Assembly: GCA_002077045.2 (NCBI GenBank)
Contig: KZ111153.1
Location: forward strand, 1,021,681 to 1,085,680
Reading direction: 5' to 3'
Length of the DNA stretch: 64,000 bases
Origin: Rachicladosporium sp. CCFEE 5018
Taxonomy: Eukaryota; Ascomycota; Dothideomycetes; Cladosporiales; Cladosporiaceae
The stretch's first letter is position 1; each line of letters starts with the position of its first letter. Position numbers and translations under genes: made by a program. Of this stretch, positions 45,173 to 56,087 are shown piece by piece. Below the pieces are notes generated by a model, which had not been told where the DNA came from, did no database searches, and saw only the letters and a list, made by a program, of their open reading frames with translations.

Positions 45173-46266
45173 CTAGAACTTGTACACTTGCTCCTTGCTG
45201 AACCCAAGCTCCTTCAGGTAGCCATCCAGCTCACCCTGATCCGCCGGACTCTTCTTGGCTCCTGAGATCGCCTTGTACAACCCAGGCGGCCCACAAACAA
45301 AGACCTTCACATTCCCCTCGTTCGGCCCTGGAATCGTAGTCTTCAGCAGCTCCTTCGTGATATGTCCCTTCCCCTGCTGCCACCCCTCAGGCGGCGTGTC
45401 AAGCACGTACAAAGCCCTAAACCGATCGGGGAACTGCTGCTCGATATCGTCGAACTCTTTGCGCAGCAGGATGTCGGCTTCTGTGAGATTGCCGTAGATA
45501 AGCGTCACCTTCGTCTTGTCCTCGGGGTTCTTGAAGATAGCTCGCGCAAGCTGGTAGACTGGAGTGATGCCTGTGCCACCTGCGAGAAGCGCGATCTCCT
45601 CGTGCTTGTTCGCTTCCCATTTGTATTTCGGGATCGGGCCTTTCATCTCTAGCGTGTCGCCTGCTTTCATGTCGTGGATGTGCTCGCTCATTGGACCATT
45701 GGGATACTTCTTCACGATGAAGTCTAGGTAACCCTTCTCCTCCTCGTCTGATGTGGGAGTGTAGGGTCTGATGACTGGCTTCTCCATCTCTGGGCCCTTG
45801 AACTTCGTGATGAGTGCGCTGGCGACATTTAGGCCGGAGACAGAGTCCTCAGAGTCGAGCTTGAAGCGGAATTTCTTGGTGTTGTGATTTATGGGTATAA
45901 CCTCGGAGAGGGTGAGTGGTATGAAGCCTTGGTCGCCGCCGGTGAAGGTCTTCGATGCTGGCGCCGGGGGAGCATTGGTGACTTTGGTCGTAGGAAGCCC
46001 GGCAGCGGCTTGAGGGGAACGTGTGGCGTAGTAGTACCCACCACCCGCAGCAGCGGCAGCGATACCGCCATAGAGGAGGGTGTTACTGCCACCGGACTTG
46101 GGAGCTTCGGAGGCGTATGTTCGGGCATGCTGCGAGATATGGGTTAGTCACTGGCAATTTGACCACAGTCTCAAAGCAAGGGGTTGCGGTCTTTGTGGTC
46201 GCAATGGTGGATGAGACATACTCTGGCGAACGACTGCGCCGGACGAAAAGCTCTTGAAGCGAACAT
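45173..46266 (-). CDS. MCR1: Mitochondrial NADH-cytochrome b5 reductase MCR1, 333 aa
   Basis: Minus-strand exons 46266-46222 and 46129-45173; the 92-bp intron separates a 15-codon first exon (MFASRAFRPAQSFAR), a mitochondrial presequence rich in Arg and lacking acids. A membrane segment follows (NTLLYGGIAAAAAGGWYYY). The FAD domain shows KPVIRPYTPTS and the NAD domain GGTGITP and VFVCGPPG, with the usual C-terminal Phe (QVYKF). MCR1 sits in the outer membrane or intermembrane space and passes NADH electrons to cytochrome b5 or to ascorbyl radicals and sterol synthesis. Length is typical. Confidence 0.93.
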
Positions 46267-47263
46267 GACTGCGATGTTTTGGATGAGAGAAAGTCAATGG
46301 TTAAGCTCTCGAAGAATCAACAATGTTGCTGAGGAGCCGTTTGGTCGACGTCACCATGCATCCAATGCATCCAATGGATCACCTCAAGAAGACTTTCCAA
46401 TTAGAATGTCTTCCAACGCTTGGGTGCGGTCTGTAATAAGAGTCGAACCATCTGGATCACACACAGTGTCTCAGCTTCCACCGGAGTCTGAGATTTAGGT
46501 AGTACAATGTTCCATACAAGCTGTGGTGGTATCGAAGAGTTACTTACCGGTGTAAGCACTTGACCAACTACCATAGGTGCGTGCCATGAAGACAAAGCGA
46601 TCGAGGAGGCGGGCACAATCCCGCCTACCATCCCCATGGATAATCATGATCTAGTATCCAAGGTGGGAATCGATTGCCATCCCAGTCGACCTTCTGACGG
46701 AGGAGGGATGCAACAATCCTGCACTGTTACGACGTATCCGGCTCTCGTAGAAGCTGGAACCCAGGTAATGCTAACACCAACTTCATTGCGATAGTGGTTG
46801 TTCTTACTGCTATGTCTGAGAGAGGCTTGGCCGAAGTATGTATCGTAGCCATCAGATTCCCTCTCGGCTCCTCTGGGCGGTGCACGCGAGACCCATCGTT
46901 CCGGCTGCGTCTGTTGGAGCATAGGATCGTCCCAGACTTTTTGGAGAAACGATTGCAAGTGACTGGTTGAGCTCCTCACTACCAGTGGCAAGCAGAAGGG
47001 AACTTTGCGCTCCTCACGTGTCAGCGTCTCATCGTACTTGGATCGGATTCACTACTGCGGACGTGTTGACATGATCACATGTAAGGACGGTGAGATATGG
47101 AGAGGCAGAGCCGTTCGGTAGAATCGAGAGGTCGAAGTGTTGTACATCATATACAGGTAAAGATACTTTCTGCCGTTCCACCAGCTTTCCATGTCACGGC
47201 CGTTTCACCCCTTCTATCAGTTTACACCGATTCCTGTCCATGCCATTCTTGTTCCTATGCCAT
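46267..47263. other. Intergenic, about 1 kb, possible but unsupported ORFs
   Basis: Minus-strand ORFs at 46644-46991 (115 codons) and 46401-46637 have no recognisable motif. A short tandem direct repeat (GCATCCAAT, two copies) lies at about 46363-46380. I see no supported gene. Confidence 0.35.
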
Positions 47264-48664
47264 CTACAACGCAGCAGCCAAGCCGAGCAGTGCAAGGAAC
47301 CCTGCACCAGCAGCGGCACCAACTTTGTCGGCAGCGCCGGTGTACGACGATGGCGTAGCGCTGGCGGACGAGCCCGAGGAAGTAGTAGAGGCGCCAGCTC
47401 CGGAGCCGGAGCCGGAGGCGGCTGAGCCTGAGGCACCCGCGGCACTGGTGCCTGATGGTGCGTAACCGGACGGGGCAGCAGAGCCAGCCGCACCAGAAGA
47501 TACTGGGTATGGTGCTACAGTCGCAGCAGATGAGGATGGGTTGACTGGTACAGCAGTGCCGGAGACGTAGCCGGAGGCAGGGGTCTGGACAACGGAGGCA
47601 GTCTCAGTCGCGGCGGTAGTGCCTGGTGCGGTGGCAGAAGCGACACTGCTAGATGCCGTGGCAGAGGCAGAAGCGGACGAAGAGGAAGTGGCTTTACCAG
47701 ATCCACAGGTGTTGGCACCGCTGCTACCGGCTGGGCAGGTAAGGTCAAAGTATGGCGCGCTGCCGATAGATGGCACAATGCCGAAAGATGGGCTGGATCC
47801 CGCATCATCGAGGATGTACCAGAAGATGTTCATCGTGCCTGAAACGGTGCAGAACACATCATCCCAGTAGGTCTTGGCATTCGCGACAGATGGCACAGCC
47901 TTGTTCTCCGTCTTGCCAGAGGTGGGCCAACCAGTTTCCGTGATCCAGACTGGCTTACCAGAGGCGACAGCATTGACTTTGGAGAGAGCGCTGGAGAGCA
48001 GAGACTTGCCGTTGTCCACCGGGTTGTCCAGGGTGTTCTCGAAGTAGGGGTAGGCGTCGACACCGATCCAATCCACCGCACCAATCACCGGAGAGTCTGT
48101 GCCGTTGACCCATGAGGTCCACGTATCTACGTGACCGATGCCCTTCGAGGAGAGGGCGGTATTGGCAAGGGCCTTGCGCACTTGACCGATATAATCCACC
48201 AATACGGTGGGTCCTACTCCTGGGAGGGTGTTGCCTTGTTGAACAGCAATGCTGGAATCACGGTAAAGATCCTCTGACCCGACTGAGATACCAACAACGA
48301 GGTCGGTGAAGCTGCTCTTGTATTGGTCGACCGCGGAGAGCACAGCCTGAATCTCGTTCTGAACAATGGCCTCTCCAGCGGAAGCCCAGAGACCGAGGAG
48401 GATCTTGGTGTTGGTGTTTATTGCCGCGTTAATCGCAGAAATTGGCGTATTTGGCGTACCACCCTGGATCGATGTGAAGAGGCGGACAGCGTTGAAACAC
48501 GTAGCATTTGGCAGGTTCTGCATGACACGGAACTCGGCCTCGAAGTCGCTCTGCACTTTCACGGAGCCATCTGTTTTGGTAGAGCCGGAGTTGAAGCCAT
48601 TGATCTGGGCTTCGACAGCAAGGATAGTAGCCGCGAAGGCAATGATGTTACGTGAGAAGCGCAT
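47264..48664 (-). CDS. GPI-anchored GH17 glucan endo-1,3-beta-glucosidase, 466 aa
   Basis: Single exon from the ATG at 48664 (MRFSRNIIAFAATILAVEAQ), a clear signal peptide; a frame extending 49 codons upstream lacks one and is rejected. The GH17 fold is recognised by the acid/base segment DLVVGISVGSEDLYR and the nucleophile segment KPVWITETGWPTSG. WIGVDAYPYFENT precedes it. The catalytic module ends near residue 310, followed by about 130 residues of Ser/Ala/Gly/Thr and a hydrophobic end (GAGFLALLGLAAAL) typical of GPI attachment. EglC-like members act on wall beta-1,3-glucan as hydrolases or transglycosylases. With GH5 and GWT1 it makes the window rich in wall functions. Confidence 0.93.
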   Translation of the reverse strand: MRFSRNIIAFAATILAVEAQINGFNSGSTKTDGSVKVQSDFEAEFRVMQNLPNATCFNAVRLFTSIQGGTPNTPISAINAAINTNTKILLGLWASAGEAIVQNEIQAVLSAVDQYKSSFTDLVVGISVGSEDLYRDSSIAVQQGNTLPGVGPTVLVDYIGQVRKALANTALSSKGIGHVDTWTSWVNGTDSPVIGAVDWIGVDAYPYFENTLDNPVDNGKSLLSSALSKVNAVASGKPVWITETGWPTSGKTENKAVPSVANAKTYWDDVFCTVSGTMNIFWYILDDAGSSPSFGIVPSIGSAPYFDLTCPAGSSGANTCGSGKATSSSSASASATASSSVASATAPGTTAATETASVVQTPASGYVSGTAVPVNPSSSAATVAPYPVSSGAAGSAAPSGYAPSGTSAAGASGSAASGSGSGAGASTTSSGSSASATPSSYTGAADKVGAAAGAGFLALLGLAAAL

Positions 48665-50772
48665 GATTGCGGTGTCGTAGGAGCTCAGGTAACGATTGTG
48701 GGTGACGACGGTAGGAAAGTGAGCAAGTAGGGAAAAGTGAGTAAGAGGAAGAATGATGAGAAAAGTGTAGGACTCTTTTCCAGAGAAGGGAAAGAACGTC
48801 TCGCAACACACGCGCGTCGCCGCTGCCCACCGAGCGACACCTTTCGCACCGTTTCGTCATGTAGGCTCACCCACGAGTGCGGTAGCGGAGAGACTGTCGT
48901 ACTTTTACGCGCTCTGATTGGACTGCTGCGAACGAAGCTCGTGTTTGGACTCCCGTCAGCCGCGTGCGGTTGCCAGTACCTAATGCGATCGCCGCCTAGA
49001 GCCGGGCGGCGTCAAGCCGAGACATGTCGCGACTGCGCGTGGCCAGTACAAAAAGTATTGGGGCTCTCGTTGCCTGTCCATGGATCGTACGGCGGTGTCG
49101 CATCCTGCACCCCGCGCGCTGCGGCGTGCGCATGTCATTGTTGTCGCCTTGCCGTTCGGCAAAGACGGTGGAGCGTGGCAATCGGAGGTGACAGCGGAGC
49201 TAATGCAAGGGCAAAAAGGGGAGTGAAGTCTGTTCTGGCTAGTTTGTTGGGGAAGGCGCAGGTCCCGAGACAGGGGTGTGACAACACGTGATCCTCGGAT
49301 TCGACTGGCTTCTTTCTCGTTTCGACGCGCGCTCATTCACATCTTGTCGCTCTGCGCTTCTGTCCATGGCCTTGACAAGAGAATGACGCCTCGTAATGTC
49401 GCCGAGAAGCAGCGCTTTGCCTATGGCACCGATCGCTCGAGTGCCCGCCGTGCACTGGCACATAGGCATCGGTGTGTAGACGCAGGCCCTTGTAAATTGT
49501 CGTCTTTTGACGACTACAGGAAGGGTAGTCTTCTCTTTTCACGCTTTCGCCTTATGATGTCTTCCAGCACTTGGGCTGCTCTGGATCTTGTCACGCAAAC
49601 GGCTCACCGTGGTCCCATGACACAGAGACGCAGATCTTGAGTAATACTTCGAGCTTTGTATACGATATGGACGATATGCCCACGCATGAAGACGACGACT
49701 GCAAGGACGCTAAGTTTCAGCTACAGCTATGTCAGTAGGAACGGCACGTCTTGAAGAGCGACTCCAGCGTTCTAGCGACTAGAGGCTTGACGGACGATCA
49801 ATGAGCCCAGTGCATGGACTGCGCAGCATCCGTCTTCTCAACAATTCATGCGAATGTGGATGTGCATGTCCAGTGTTTTCAGGTCGACTGGGCTCATTGA
49901 AACCATCATGGATGCCACCCTTGTGGCGCAATTTGATCTGCTTGCAAACTCGGGGACAGGGGACAACGATGCTTGCAGGTGTACAGCAACGATGCATGGC
50001 GTGGACTTCCATTGGCGAAATCTCGCAGCATGGCTTAAGGCAATATGGGGCGCTTCAGACGTGTACGAATGTCTCGACGGTCTCATTTACACTTACGGTA
50101 CTGTTACGCCAAACCTCGAGCTTGCTGGGAGAGCTCAAGAGATTGGGAAGACTCTACGAGGTAGAAAAGGTGCTGCACAGCTTGCGCAATAGCTTCATGC
50201 AGTCGGATCTGCAGTGGGGTCGTGACCTGAACTGATGGCATGGTGGACGCGATGAGAGCCCAGAAGAGCAGACAGCAGAGCATCGCACCTCTGTCCTGCA
50301 GCACCGCATCGCACATCGAATGCCCCGGCACGCGCATGACAAAAGTAGCGGACCACTCGAGAAGTTTACGCAAATGACACTGCTGGGGTGATGCCACCCA
50401 GGGGAGCTCCTAGACGACACAACACTCTCCCCGACAACGTGCTTACTTTCTCACCGTTTCAGCGCTGTATATACTAGCGTTCCTCATCACTATAAATCGC
50501 TGAGCGGTTCGGCTTTTGTCACTCGCGTGTCCGGGCATATCGTTAGGGGCATAGAAGCGGTCAGATCCTTTGAGGCAGTGGTATGGTACAAGTCAAAGCT
50601 TATACAAACGCCTTCAAACACGTCGAGCTCCGCGAAGGCCATGTAGGCGCGCGGACCGACCCCAAATGAATAGCAAATTCCGACGATGTGTCCGCGATAG
50701 CCCTGCCCATGCTACCCGGGAGCTTAGCCCTCAACTCCGTCGCACACATGCTCCGCACAATCATCCACTCGC
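48665..50772. other. Gene-poor stretch of about 2.1 kb
   Basis: The GH17 promoter, with pyrimidine-rich minus-strand sequence near 48690-48790, occupies the left. The rest contains only short, overlapping ORFs with low-complexity or Arg-rich composition and no motif. No transposon ends, tRNA or rRNA recognised. Confidence 0.45.
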
Positions 50773-51828
50773 TCATCCCGTGAGGCCTTTATCGTCCATG
50801 CTTCTCTCGAACGTAAGACGAGGCCGCTCCATCTTCATCTCCTTCCGACGAGTCTGCACCCAAACCCTGATCTCGTCTCTCTCCACCTCGTTATACGTGC
50901 CTACAACAACAAGCTCCTCCGGTGGCAGAGTCCCCCACTCGCACAAGAAACTTGTCGCCCATCCGACCTGCCTGAAACAACACCCACACGGACAGTTGCA
51001 ATTCTGAAAGTTCACCTCCAGTCTCTTCAGCACTAGCGAATGAACTTGAGATGTCAACCTCAGCCAGCGGCTGTGCATGATCTTCCACTCCAGATGGTAA
51101 TGCGTGTATGAACGCCACTCCGTCTGAGTACCGTGAGGGTTCATACGATCCCAAGTCTGCCTCCTGAGAGCGAGTCGGATCTGCTCGTGGTTCGTGTCTA
51201 GCGCGCGGGAGTCGAAGGCGATGCTCAGGCGCTGGATATGGGGGTCTGAAGGCGGGTCAAGGCCATACTCCATGTAGGGTAGCGCAGTGTCGCAGCCCAC
51301 GATGTAGAAGTTGTTCTTCGTCAAGTAGTGGTCCATTGCTTCACGGCGGACCCGTTTTGAGACCATGAACAGGCCCGTGGTGGCTTTCTCTGGGAGCCGG
51401 AACCTCGGCTAGAGGGTTTCGTTCATAGGCCATGACTCCGATCTAGTGCGGTGAATGAGGAAGCGTGAGAAGCGGACGTCGTGCTGCAGATGTCTTGGCT
51501 TGCAATTGACGAACACGTCTCCGGGTCGAAGCACGAGGTCGTAGACTTGAAGGCGTAGCTCAGCTGGCAGGTCGAGGAAACGGAACGGCTTCGCTGTTCT
51601 TGCACCCTGCCAGGAGCGATAGACGTCTTCGAGGAGCTTGCGACCGGAGGTTGGACTGCCCAATCTCATCGTTCTGTCGATCTCCTGCATCGTACTTTCC
51701 GAGAAAGTACGCCGCTCAGGGCGGCAGATCACGTCCATCACCGCGGGCTGTGGGGAGATCGGAGCAGACTCGTACGTCTCTGGTGCGTCTGGATCCAGTG
51801 ATGGAAGGGTAGCTGGTGACGAGCTCAT
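50773..51828 (-). pseudogene. 2EXR/F-box-like fungal protein split by an in-frame TAG
   Basis: The minus-strand frame starts at 51828 with MSSSPATLPSLDPDAPETYE and reaches the conserved-looking FRFLDLPAELRLQVYDLVL, the LPxELRxxIY pattern of fungal 2EXR and F-box-like proteins. A TAG at 51411-51409 follows NETL. In the same frame, without any shift, the coding character continues as PRFRLPEKATTGLFMVSKRV and a cysteine cluster (CNCPCGCC) to a stop at 50773, for 351 codons in all. An intron ending at CCCTCTAG could remove the stop, but its only in-phase donors (GTGTTC, GTCCGC) are poor. Most likely a nonsense allele or young pseudogene; an unannotated intron remains possible. Confidence 0.6.
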
Positions 51829-52899
51829 GTTGCGAGTTGGCTCTATTCTCTGCGATAGATGTGCTGTGGCGATAGTTGCTCAATGACGAATGACAATATC
51901 GATGACAGCGGCTGAGTACGACTGTGGTCCACGTAAGAATGAGCTTCGCTGTGGCAGTCTAGCGATGAGATGCGGTCAAGTCGAAGTGAGAGGGATGATC
52001 AAGCGAAGTCGTGAGAGCTCATGTTTGGGTGAAGAGAGTGCCTGCCACAGTGTGCGCTCTCGTCGACGATTGCAAGGAAGAACCTGTCTCGCGATAAGCC
52101 CTTGCCTGAAGGATATCTTACCTTCGCTACTTCCCGAGTCTGGAATACTCCGTTACTGGTCGCACTACCATGCGAGCGACGAGAGAAGCGGACCGCTCAG
52201 CGGCTTTCTGTGGTGGAGAACGCTGATATATGCAAGATCGTTATAGTGCATCCGCACCTGCAATGTTCGTGAGAGCGTTGTCTCCCTTTGAGCACTCATA
52301 GGCAGGACCAGCAGCGGCTCGTTACTGAGGCGCAACTTACACTAGCGGTACCGACATCGAGAATATCTCGAGTGGTCCGCTTCTCTTGTCATACGCATGA
52401 CTATGATGAACAGGAACGTCTTGCCCATCGATGAGTGTATGGGTAATATAGATCTCGTGCTGACGTTCGTCGCACTAGTGGCAGCTTTCATCTCAGATGG
52501 CAAGCTTCCATCACCTCCAGCATCTCCTCTGAGCTCGTTGTTGACGCGACATACCGCTTTCGATCTCAGCGAAGTGAAGACGGCATGAGGTCAAGTGTTG
52601 CTTGCGAGCGAAGAGCTGGAGTTCACGAGTCTCGGCAACGCCCCGCTTCGCGTGTCAGTGGCTTTCCAACGGCCTTTTCAGCAGATGATGATGCCAGCAC
52701 GGAGTAGGTGAAGCGACGATGTCGACATCGTATCATGTGCGTGCTGGCAGTGAAGGAAACAAGCATTAGATCGATTCTTGGCTGCTTGGCGGTGGGATGT
52801 TTGGTGTTTCACCCACTTGTAGGTGAGTTCACTTCAGCTCATATATCTCCTTGACCTCGCCCAACCCTCTTCCGTTCGCACTATCACACTACCGCAATC
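51829..52899. other. Divergent intergenic, about 1.1 kb
   Basis: Between a minus-strand gene and Het-C on the plus strand. A CT-rich leader occupies the last 60 bases. No ORF supported. Confidence 0.4.
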
Positions 52900-55800
52900 A
52901 TGGCTCGATCGACAGTAAGCACTCCGGTACTTGTCGCTCTCTCCCTTCTCGCCGTGATCCTTCTCGCTCGTCCTGCAAACGCATTCGGAGCTGGTAACAT
53001 AGCCTCGACTGCACGCATCGAAGGCCAGAATTGGCGCCATGGAGATATCGAAGATACGCTTCTCACGCTGCTTACAGCTCGTGTAATGGGCGGGAAGAAG
53101 TTCAGTAAATTGGACGTCAAGCGTGTATACTTCGGCAACTGGCTTCGTGACTACTCGCAGGCTGTGGACGTGGGCACAGTCAAGTATGTCAGCGCCGAGG
53201 CAATCAGGCTGCTGCTCTGGGTGCTCGGCTTCATGAGCTTCGGATACGGTACTGCCGAGTTCGAGGTCACAAAAGAGCGGCTGGGCTGCTACAGGCCTGA
53301 AGAGCATATTGATAATCCCAAGGATTATGCGGATAATCTTGATGCAAGGCAATACGATCGTCGTCTCCGTGGACCTGTGGATGAGAGACGCGAACTGGGC
53401 ATCGATGAAAGCACTGGCCTCAAGAACTACATCTCCTCCGAGCAACTCGGCCTCACAACATCGGCTGGCTTGATACGTAGTCTCTTCGGCAAGGCCATCG
53501 AGTTGGGGAGAAGGTACAGACAGTCTAGGGATGACCGCGACTTCTTCGAGGCTCTTCGTCTGCTTGGCACTGGATGTCACTGCCTGGAGGATTTCTCGGC
53601 CCACAGCAACTACACAGAATTGGCACTTATCGAGCTTGGCGAACGCGATGTCTTCCCTCACGTCGGCCGCCGCACGCAGATTCAGCTTCGTGGCGCTCGT
53701 CAAGCAGTGTTTCCAATCATCACCGGAACATTTGGTGGAGTCGACTTTTTGCACTCGGTCATGGGTGAGCTTACTGATAAAGCCACGCAATCCGAAATTC
53801 AGGAATTGGAGGGTACCATCACCCAGGCACAGAACCAAGATGCGTCGATCTTGAAGGATCTGCTCAGTAAGGTACCACCTGGTATCTTTGGTGACGAAGA
53901 CGAAGCTGGTAAAGCCGATGAACTCCAGGCCAACGCTACTGCCGCTCGAATGCAGAATCTCCATGTTTCTCCAAAGGACCCTGAAGCTTTCACACAGCAA
54001 GTCGATGAAATCACCAAGCAAATCTACCCTATCATTGAGTGGCACGATAACCTGATGAAGAGCATCACGAAGACAATCGACGCGATTCCCATTCTGCCAG
54101 AGCTCCTTGAGCAACTTCAAGAGCAAATCAGTATCTTTGTGTTTTCGTTGATCGCTCCATTCGTGCTTCCAATCATCACTCAAGTCAAGAATGAGCTCAA
54201 AACAGGGTCCAGTGAGATTATTCAATCCAGCAAAGATGCACAGCTAAGGGTGTTCAACGACGATAACGATACCAATCCGACCCACAGCATGCTCTCAAAG
54301 GACCACTTCTCGAACGTACTCAATGAACCGGCTGGGAAGATAGCATCTCAGGTCCTGAAATGGGTTGTGCCGCAAATCGTAGCCTGCTGGGATGATGACC
54401 GCATCGATATCGGCCGCACCATCAACCGCATCATCACTGGTGTATTCCATCACCCAGCTCTTCGTGAGTACGGTGATGATGGTGCACGTGATGGCCGGAT
54501 GCAGATGTTCCAGGTCGTTGAGCAGTGGTGGGGTCAGATGGACCGCCGTGAGCAGGACGATATGCGTCGGAAGCTCAGCAGGGATGGTGTTCTCAATGGT
54601 CGCAATCACAAGGAAGGCGTGCATGACTCCGGCCATGGATGTGGAAAGCCACTTGGGCTGCCCAACATGGCTACTAGTCAGTCATCTGGTGCGATTGGTG
54701 GCCCTGCCGCAGCGGCTGTCATGAGTGGACTTGGTCAAGCGCTCGGTGGCAGTAATCAATCCGGCTCCGGAGGACGTCCAGGAATGCAAAGTCAGATATC
54801 TGATTCGATTAGCCAGGTTGCTGGTGGTGGTGCTCTTGGTGGAATCCTTGGTGGAGTTGCCCGTGCAGTCGGCGCAGGTCTTCTCGGTGGTGCGTTTGGT
54901 GATGACAAGAAGACTGACAAGAAGACGTATGAGAGCACAAGCTACAGCCAAGACGGCTCGAGAACGTCCCGAGTCACGGAAACTGCACATCGCCCTGGCT
55001 ACTCGGGACAGGAAGAGCGCTACGGTCAGGCATCTGTGTCGTCTACTCAGTACTCTAGCGGAGGTGGTCGTGAATCGTACCAACGCTACGAGCAAGATGG
55101 TCGCTCGGGTGCTACGGGCTACGGCTTCCAGCAGACTACGGAGACTCGCCCGACACAGAGCGGCGGCTATGAGCAGCGTACCGAGAGGAAGTACGAGCGT
55201 CCCGGCGGCGAGTGGCAAAGCGAAGTGCAATCCCAGCGCATCTCGAGCGATGGGCGCCAAGAGCAGCATTCTGAGAATCGCTACAGTTCGAGCAAGAAGA
55301 ATGACTCGGATGATGATGATGACGATGACGATGATGACTGGGAGAAGAAGGAGAAGAAGCGTCGCAAGAAGGAGGAGAAGCGGTTGAAGAAGCAGAGGGA
55401 GGAGGAAGAGGAGAGGGGTGGTGGTAGCAGCTACGGAAGGCGGAAGTCACATTCCAGGGAGCGGAATAACAGCGACGAGCACAAGCGGCGCTCTGGTGGG
55501 TATGGAGGTGACGAGGGACGTTCGAGCTATGGTGGAAGGGGAAATGAGTCGAATCGCCGCGACGACGATTACCCAGCTCAAGGGGCGAGGTATGGAGAGT
55601 CACAGCAGTACGGTGGACAGCAACAAAGCGGGTACGGTCAGCAGCAGAGCAGCTATGGTCGCTCAGGGCGTGAGGAGCAGAGCAGCTATGGTCGCAACGA
55701 TCGCGAAGAGCAACCCAGCTATGGCCGCTCCGAACGCAACGAGTACGAGCAGCCTTCCAGCGGGTACGGCGGAGGACGTTCAGAGCAGCGTAGCGAGTAT

Positions 55801-55968
55801 GGCCAGCAGCAAGAGAGTTCCTATGGTCAGTTAGGGGGTTACGGAGGGAGTGGCAGTGGCGAGAGGATGCCTGGAGGGTTCGGCGACGACGAGGAGCAGC
55901 CGGAGCGTCGTGGTGGAGGGTATGGCGGGGATGAGAATCAGTACGGTGGAGGAGGAAGTCGATGGTGA
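52900..55968 (+). CDS. Het-C-type heterokaryon incompatibility protein, 1022 aa
   Basis: Single exon. The signal peptide (STPVLVALSLLAVILLARPANA, from residue 7) is followed by the Het-C domain: NWRHGDIEDTLLTLLTARVM, KRVYFGNWLRDYSQAVDV and LGTGCHCLEDFSAHSNYTEL are its best-conserved blocks. The domain ends near residue 600. After a Gly-rich link (QVAGGGALGGILGGVARAVG) comes a 350-residue tail of Ser, Gly, Tyr, Gln, Arg and Asp, with a run of ten Asp and many SYGR/SGYG repeats. In Neurospora the related protein takes part in allelic self/non-self recognition; many fungi keep it as a single gene without that role. Incompatibility here is not shown. The family does not usually carry such a long prion-like tail, as far as I recall. 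Confidence 0.88.
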   Translation: MARSTVSTPVLVALSLLAVILLARPANAFGAGNIASTARIEGQNWRHGDIEDTLLTLLTARVMGGKKFSKLDVKRVYFGNWLRDYSQAVDVGTVKYVSAEAIRLLLWVLGFMSFGYGTAEFEVTKERLGCYRPEEHIDNPKDYADNLDARQYDRRLRGPVDERRELGIDESTGLKNYISSEQLGLTTSAGLIRSLFGKAIELGRRYRQSRDDRDFFEALRLLGTGCHCLEDFSAHSNYTELALIELGERDVFPHVGRRTQIQLRGARQAVFPIITGTFGGVDFLHSVMGELTDKATQSEIQELEGTITQAQNQDASILKDLLSKVPPGIFGDEDEAGKADELQANATAARMQNLHVSPKDPEAFTQQVDEITKQIYPIIEWHDNLMKSITKTIDAIPILPELLEQLQEQISIFVFSLIAPFVLPIITQVKNELKTGSSEIIQSSKDAQLRVFNDDNDTNPTHSMLSKDHFSNVLNEPAGKIASQVLKWVVPQIVACWDDDRIDIGRTINRIITGVFHHPALREYGDDGARDGRMQMFQVVEQWWGQMDRREQDDMRRKLSRDGVLNGRNHKEGVHDSGHGCGKPLGLPNMATSQSSGAIGGPAAAAVMSGLGQALGGSNQSGSGGRPGMQSQISDSISQVAGGGALGGILGGVARAVGAGLLGGAFGDDKKTDKKTYESTSYSQDGSRTSRVTETAHRPGYSGQEERYGQASVSSTQYSSGGGRESYQRYEQDGRSGATGYGFQQTTETRPTQSGGYEQRTERKYERPGGEWQSEVQSQRISSDGRQEQHSENRYSSSKKNDSDDDDDDDDDDWEKKEKKRRKKEEKRLKKQREEEEERGGGSSYGRRKSHSRERNNSDEHKRRSGGYGGDEGRSSYGGRGNESNRRDDDYPAQGARYGESQQYGGQQQSGYGQQQSSYGRSGREEQSSYGRNDREEQPSYGRSERNEYEQPSSGYGGGRSEQRSEYGQQQESSYGQLGGYGGSGSGERMPGGFGDDEEQPERRGGGYGGDENQYGGGGSRW

Positions 55969-56065
55969 ACGAGGCATGATGGCACGAGCGAATAATGACT
56001 AAAACGGTCAAATGCATTGCTGCTAGAGGGCAGTAGATCACGAAAAGCGATGCATAGATATGAGA

Positions 56066-56087
56066 TCCTGCAGGCAGGCCTGCAGGA
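56066..56087. repeat. Perfect inverted repeat, 10-bp arms, 2-bp spacer
   Basis: TCCTGCAGGC and GCCTGCAGGA with AG between. It lies 98 bp past the Het-C stop codon, so could form a hairpin in the 3' untranslated region. No oligo-T follows, so it is not a simple terminator. Confidence 0.7.

Noticed and set aside
46430..46500. tRNA-like stretch containing GTCGAACC
   Set aside because: No acceptor, D or anticodon stems could be paired on either strand.
46644..46991. 115-codon minus-strand ORF between MCR1 and GH17
   Set aside because: No family motif, no splice support, and length is within chance for this GC content.
47264..48811. Longer start for the GH17 gene at 48811
   Set aside because: The extra 49 residues have no signal peptide at the start, whereas the ATG at 48664 begins a typical one.
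49278..49640. 120-codon plus-strand ORF in the gene-poor stretch
   Set aside because: Mixed composition without motifs and overlapped by several other chance frames.
52834..54225. 463-codon antisense ORF opposite Het-C
   Set aside because: It mirrors a long GC-rich coding region, has no recognisable motif, and Het-C on the other strand has conserved blocks and a signal peptide.
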